IMG/VR virus record: IMGVR_UViG_3300045971_000427
Coordinates: 1 to 21,541 of that record
Strand: one strand, 5' to 3'
DNA length: 21,541 bases
Source: a virus
Every line of letters starts with the position of its first letter. Position 1 is the first letter of the stretch. A model generated the notes under the pieces. It did no database searches, was not told the origin of the DNA, and worked only from the letters and a program-made list of their open reading frames with translations. This document shows positions 19,670 to 21,541 of this stretch, one piece after another. A program made the position numbers and the translations under genes.

Positions 19670-20620
19670 CTAATCATTAGCGCCAAATATATTGCCAAAA
19701 TTAGCACCCGCTTGACCACCTTTAGAGCTTCCTGATGAATTACCAAACCCCCAGCCTGAGCCTTGACCTTGGCTATTACTAGAGCTTTGTCCACTGTTCA
19801 ATACAGTTGGGCCACCAATAGTATTAGAGTAATTCTGGAGTCCTGTCCACGGCTGCTGATAAGCTTGGAAAGGCGACATGCCCATTTGCTGGACACCTTG
19901 GCTGTTCTGAATACCTTGATTAACCGCGCCTTGCTGTTGTCCTAACATGCCAGACATTAGATTTTGTCTTGCGAGTGTATTAGAATCCGCTTGTTGGGCA
20001 ATACCTAACTTCCTTTGTAAGTCAGTATCAAACGTATTATATCCAAGCTGCGCTTCAGTATTCTGTAGATTACGATTCGTATTATCCCTGTTAAGCGAAT
20101 CTAATACACCCTGTCGACTACCACCAGACATTCCGCTTGCAGCAGCCTGAGCGGAGTTTTCTGCGGAGTTTAAATTGTTAATGCGAGAAGCATCATTTTC
20201 CAGCGTTCCTTTCATAGCATCAAGATAATTATTACCATTACCTCCCATAATCATGCTATTTATTTGTTGCATATTGGAAGGACTATTCTGAGACTGATTA
20301 AGCGAGTCCATCAGTTGATTGCCAATATTTAATCCATTATAAACACCTCCTTGTTGCATACCCTGATTTGCACTTTGTGTCCCATTAGCAACATTATTCA
20401 TATAATCAACAGCTCCAGGAATCGCATTTTGTACTTGTTGATTATTTTGCCCAAACAAGTTTTGAGCTGCGCCATATAATCCTTGCAAAAAAGAACTCTG
20501 TCCTCCCCAAACATCTTGACCCATTGATGATTGAGCGCCACTTGAATTACTATTTTGACTACCACTTGCGCTCATGGCATTTTGTTTTGAACTACTTCCA
20601 CCACCCGCTACTGAACCCAT
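19670..20620 (-). CDS. Gln/Ser/Asn/Gly-rich virion protein (316 aa)
   Basis: The composition is extreme: both ends are Ser/Gly/Asn-rich (MGSVAGGGSSSKQN; GWGFGNSSGSSKGG), and the middle has helical segments rich in Gln and Asn (NIGNQLMDSLNQSQN, RINNLNSAENSAQAAASGM, TLARQNLMSGMLGQQQG). No Cys is present. Proteins of this kind occur between tail and ejection genes of podoviruses, and are often annotated as internal or tail virion proteins. ATG 20620 has a strong GGAG site inside the end of the upstream gene. The role is inferred from composition and neighbours. Confidence 0.6.
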   Translation of the reverse strand: MGSVAGGGSSSKQNAMSASGSQNSNSSGAQSSMGQDVWGGQSSFLQGLYGAAQNLFGQNNQQVQNAIPGAVDYMNNVANGTQSANQGMQQGGVYNGLNIGNQLMDSLNQSQNSPSNMQQINSMIMGGNGNNYLDAMKGTLENDASRINNLNSAENSAQAAASGMSGGSRQGVLDSLNRDNTNRNLQNTEAQLGYNTFDTDLQRKLGIAQQADSNTLARQNLMSGMLGQQQGAVNQGIQNSQGVQQMGMSPFQAYQQPWTGLQNYSNTIGGPTVLNSGQSSSNSQGQGSGWGFGNSSGSSKGGQAGANFGNIFGAND

Positions 20621-20621
20621 G

Positions 20622-21053
20622 CTAATCTCCTAATTTTAATTTGATGACGGTGTGGACTTCTTGCCAGGCCGTTTTGTTTAGTTTCCTTAGCCATCCGTGA
20701 CGGGCTGCACAACCCCTTAATTCTACGCACCCCAATGACTTGGCTATATCCTTTTCGGCATCAAGCACCTGATAGCCCCATTCGTCAATCCGTTCGCCGC
20801 CAACAAGGACAATAAATAGTAGCTTATTTCCGTTGTCGAACGTGTCAATTCGAAGGACATTAACCGCTACTATTTTGTCATTTTCAGATACAATCAACGC
20901 CATTAATGATCCTGCTTTTAAAAATCCATAAACATATTCTAGACTTGTTTCATCCTTACATAACTCTATTGGCTTTTCTAATAAAGGTGCCAGTTGATGC
21001 CACACAATATCAATCATTGAAACAGGCACAGCGGATATAGTTAAATTATTCAT
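20622..21053 (-). CDS. Phage GNAT-like protein (143 aa)
   Basis: The sequence fits the GNAT acyltransferase fold common in podovirus late operons. A helix DIVWHQLAPLLEKP is followed by LEYVYGFLKAGSLMALIVSENDKIVAVNVLRI (strands 2-4), KLLFIVLVGG, then AEKDIAKSLGCVELRG and the typical end AARHGWLRKLNK with VHTVIKLKL. The classical acetyl-CoA loop Q/RxxGxG/A is not obvious, so it may be a structural relative rather than an active enzyme. I choose ATG 21053; an upstream TTG at 21089 is in frame. It lies between tail-type genes. Confidence 0.6.
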   Translation of the reverse strand: MNNLTISAVPVSMIDIVWHQLAPLLEKPIELCKDETSLEYVYGFLKAGSLMALIVSENDKIVAVNVLRIDTFDNGNKLLFIVLVGGERIDEWGYQVLDAEKDIAKSLGCVELRGCAARHGWLRKLNKTAWQEVHTVIKLKLGD

Positions 21054-21105
21054 GTCGTTGAATAATGGTATAGGGGTGCAGCACTTCAAAGCGGTATTGG
21101 CTCAT
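21046..21105 (-). CDS. Possible 19-residue coupled mini-ORF
   Basis: ATG 21105 overlaps the stop of the upstream gene (ATGA) and encodes MSQYRFEVLHPYTIIQRHE; its TAA lies inside the first codons of the GNAT-like gene. It fills the gap exactly with overlaps at both ends, as for other small genes here. It may be a translated linker that couples two genes rather than a functional protein. Confidence 0.25.
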   Translation of the reverse strand: MSQYRFEVLHPYTIIQRHE

Positions 21106-21476
21106 AGTCGTCTAGCCAAAATAGACACGGCTATCCCTAAAGTTATGATGACATCCTTAGCCTGCGCTAAAGTTGTCACATTATTCGTCACCCACGTCTG
21201 AATCTCAGCCGGTGTCATGTTTTTTAGCGCATTCAACTTTGCATAGGTTTTAGCGGCGGTTAAATCAGCCTGGTCTTTTTCTTCTGTGGTTATCGGTTCT
21301 GGTTGAGTATTTGCATAATCCAACTGTAGTTGTGTTGGTTTTACCAAAGTTGGGTGTGTCCATGCTTTAATAAAATCGCCATTTCCCTCATTCGCCAATT
21401 GAATAACGCCACCCGGAAGAAAATACTGTTGCGTAAGCTGCGGATAGATAACCAGAATTTTTTTATATAAAATCAT
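21102..21476 (-). CDS. Tail fibre assembly / XkdW-like protein (124 aa)
   Basis: The start MILYKKILVIYPQLTQQYF, the segment GGVIQLANEGNGDFIKAW and HPTLVKPTQLQLDYA recall small tail-fibre assembly or XkdW-type proteins, in which a strand is followed by a W and a PT-x-x-QL helix. The C-terminal half is helical (MTPAEIQTWVTNNVTTLAQ) and ends in a hydrophobic helix, VIITLGIAVSILARRL. The start overlaps the end of the upstream partial gene by 4 bp, which would fit a fibre gene followed by its assembly factor. Confidence 0.5.
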   Translation of the reverse strand: MILYKKILVIYPQLTQQYFLPGGVIQLANEGNGDFIKAWTHPTLVKPTQLQLDYANTQPEPITTEEKDQADLTAAKTYAKLNALKNMTPAEIQTWVTNNVTTLAQAKDVIITLGIAVSILARRL

Positions 21477-21541
21477 GCTGCTCTCGCTAAAAAACCTGAC
21501 ATAATTCCAGATACGTTCCAGCCAGATGAACCTAAAACATA
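21473..21541 (-). CDS. Partial virion gene, C-terminal 22 residues
   Basis: A reading frame enters from the right edge and ends with LGSSGWNVSGIMSGFLARAA at a stop that overlaps the next start by 4 bp (ATGA). The Gly/Ser-rich end with a Trp fits a tail or fibre protein, but too little is present to name it. Confidence 0.5.
   Translation of the reverse strand, partial: YVLGSSGWNVSGIMSGFLARAA

Overview
The window looks like part of a temperate tailed phage or prophage, probably short-tailed (podovirus-like), of a proteobacterium. The host guess is weak and rests on a lambda-like O/P replication pair, RusA, an exonuclease/annealase pair, a catalytic-core tyrosine integrase, and a DUF1640-type protein that I know mainly from Gammaproteobacteria. 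I see no host housekeeping gene, tRNA, rRNA or CRISPR array.

Layout. (1) Positions 1-9007, minus strand: one long, tightly packed early/middle operon. Read right to left it holds a Cys-rich protein, an O-like initiator with iteron-like repeats inside its gene, a P-like helicase loader with a C-terminal zinc motif, many tiny proteins (several with Cys pairs), a candidate TGT/DpdA-like base-exchange enzyme, RusA, a PP-loop (PAPS-reductase-like) enzyme, small membrane proteins, a ParB-methyltransferase fusion, and the small and large terminase subunits. The large subunit runs off the left edge and carries an apparent one-base frameshift in its Walker A motif. (2) 9048-13786, plus strand: a ribbon-helix-helix (RHH) gene with a DUF1640-like membrane partner, a regulatory gap with a strong promoter and terminator that may encode a ~78-nt RNA, a YdaS/Cro-like gene with a disturbed start, a second strong promoter with operator- and attenuator-like elements, a secreted Rap1a-like protein, two tiny genes, a PD-(D/E)XK exonuclease with a RecT-like annealase, a broken mini-gene, and the integrase. 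(3) 13796-15262: palindromic repeats and a complete TnpB-only IS200/IS605-type element (minus strand), with a likely omega RNA downstream of tnpB. (4) 15284-15654, plus strand: a second RHH gene with a DUF1640-motif partner. (5) 15656-21541, minus strand: late virion genes, comprising a membrane protein, two large ejection-type proteins (one with a peptidoglycan-hydrolase-like domain), a Gln/Ser/Asn-rich protein, a GNAT-like protein, a tail-assembly-like protein and the end of another virion gene.

How it works together. The divergent region around 9050 and the two strong promoters at 9762 and 10330 probably form the lysis/lysogeny and early control region. The leftward operon would supply replication (O/P, iterons), recombination and resolution (RusA), possible DNA modification, and then packaging. 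Terminase leaves the left edge and ejection genes enter from the right edge on the same strand. The late operon would therefore close on itself if this is a circular phage map, with the integrase and IS near the attachment region.

Most interesting: the candidate DNA-modification enzymes in the leftward operon; two separate RHH/DUF1640-like gene pairs; a candidate small RNA or leaderless gene; iterons inside the initiator gene; a Rap1a-like periplasmic protein in a phage early operon; and three independent single-base frame breaks that could be sequencing errors or real decay. All function calls are from reading the sequence without database searches.
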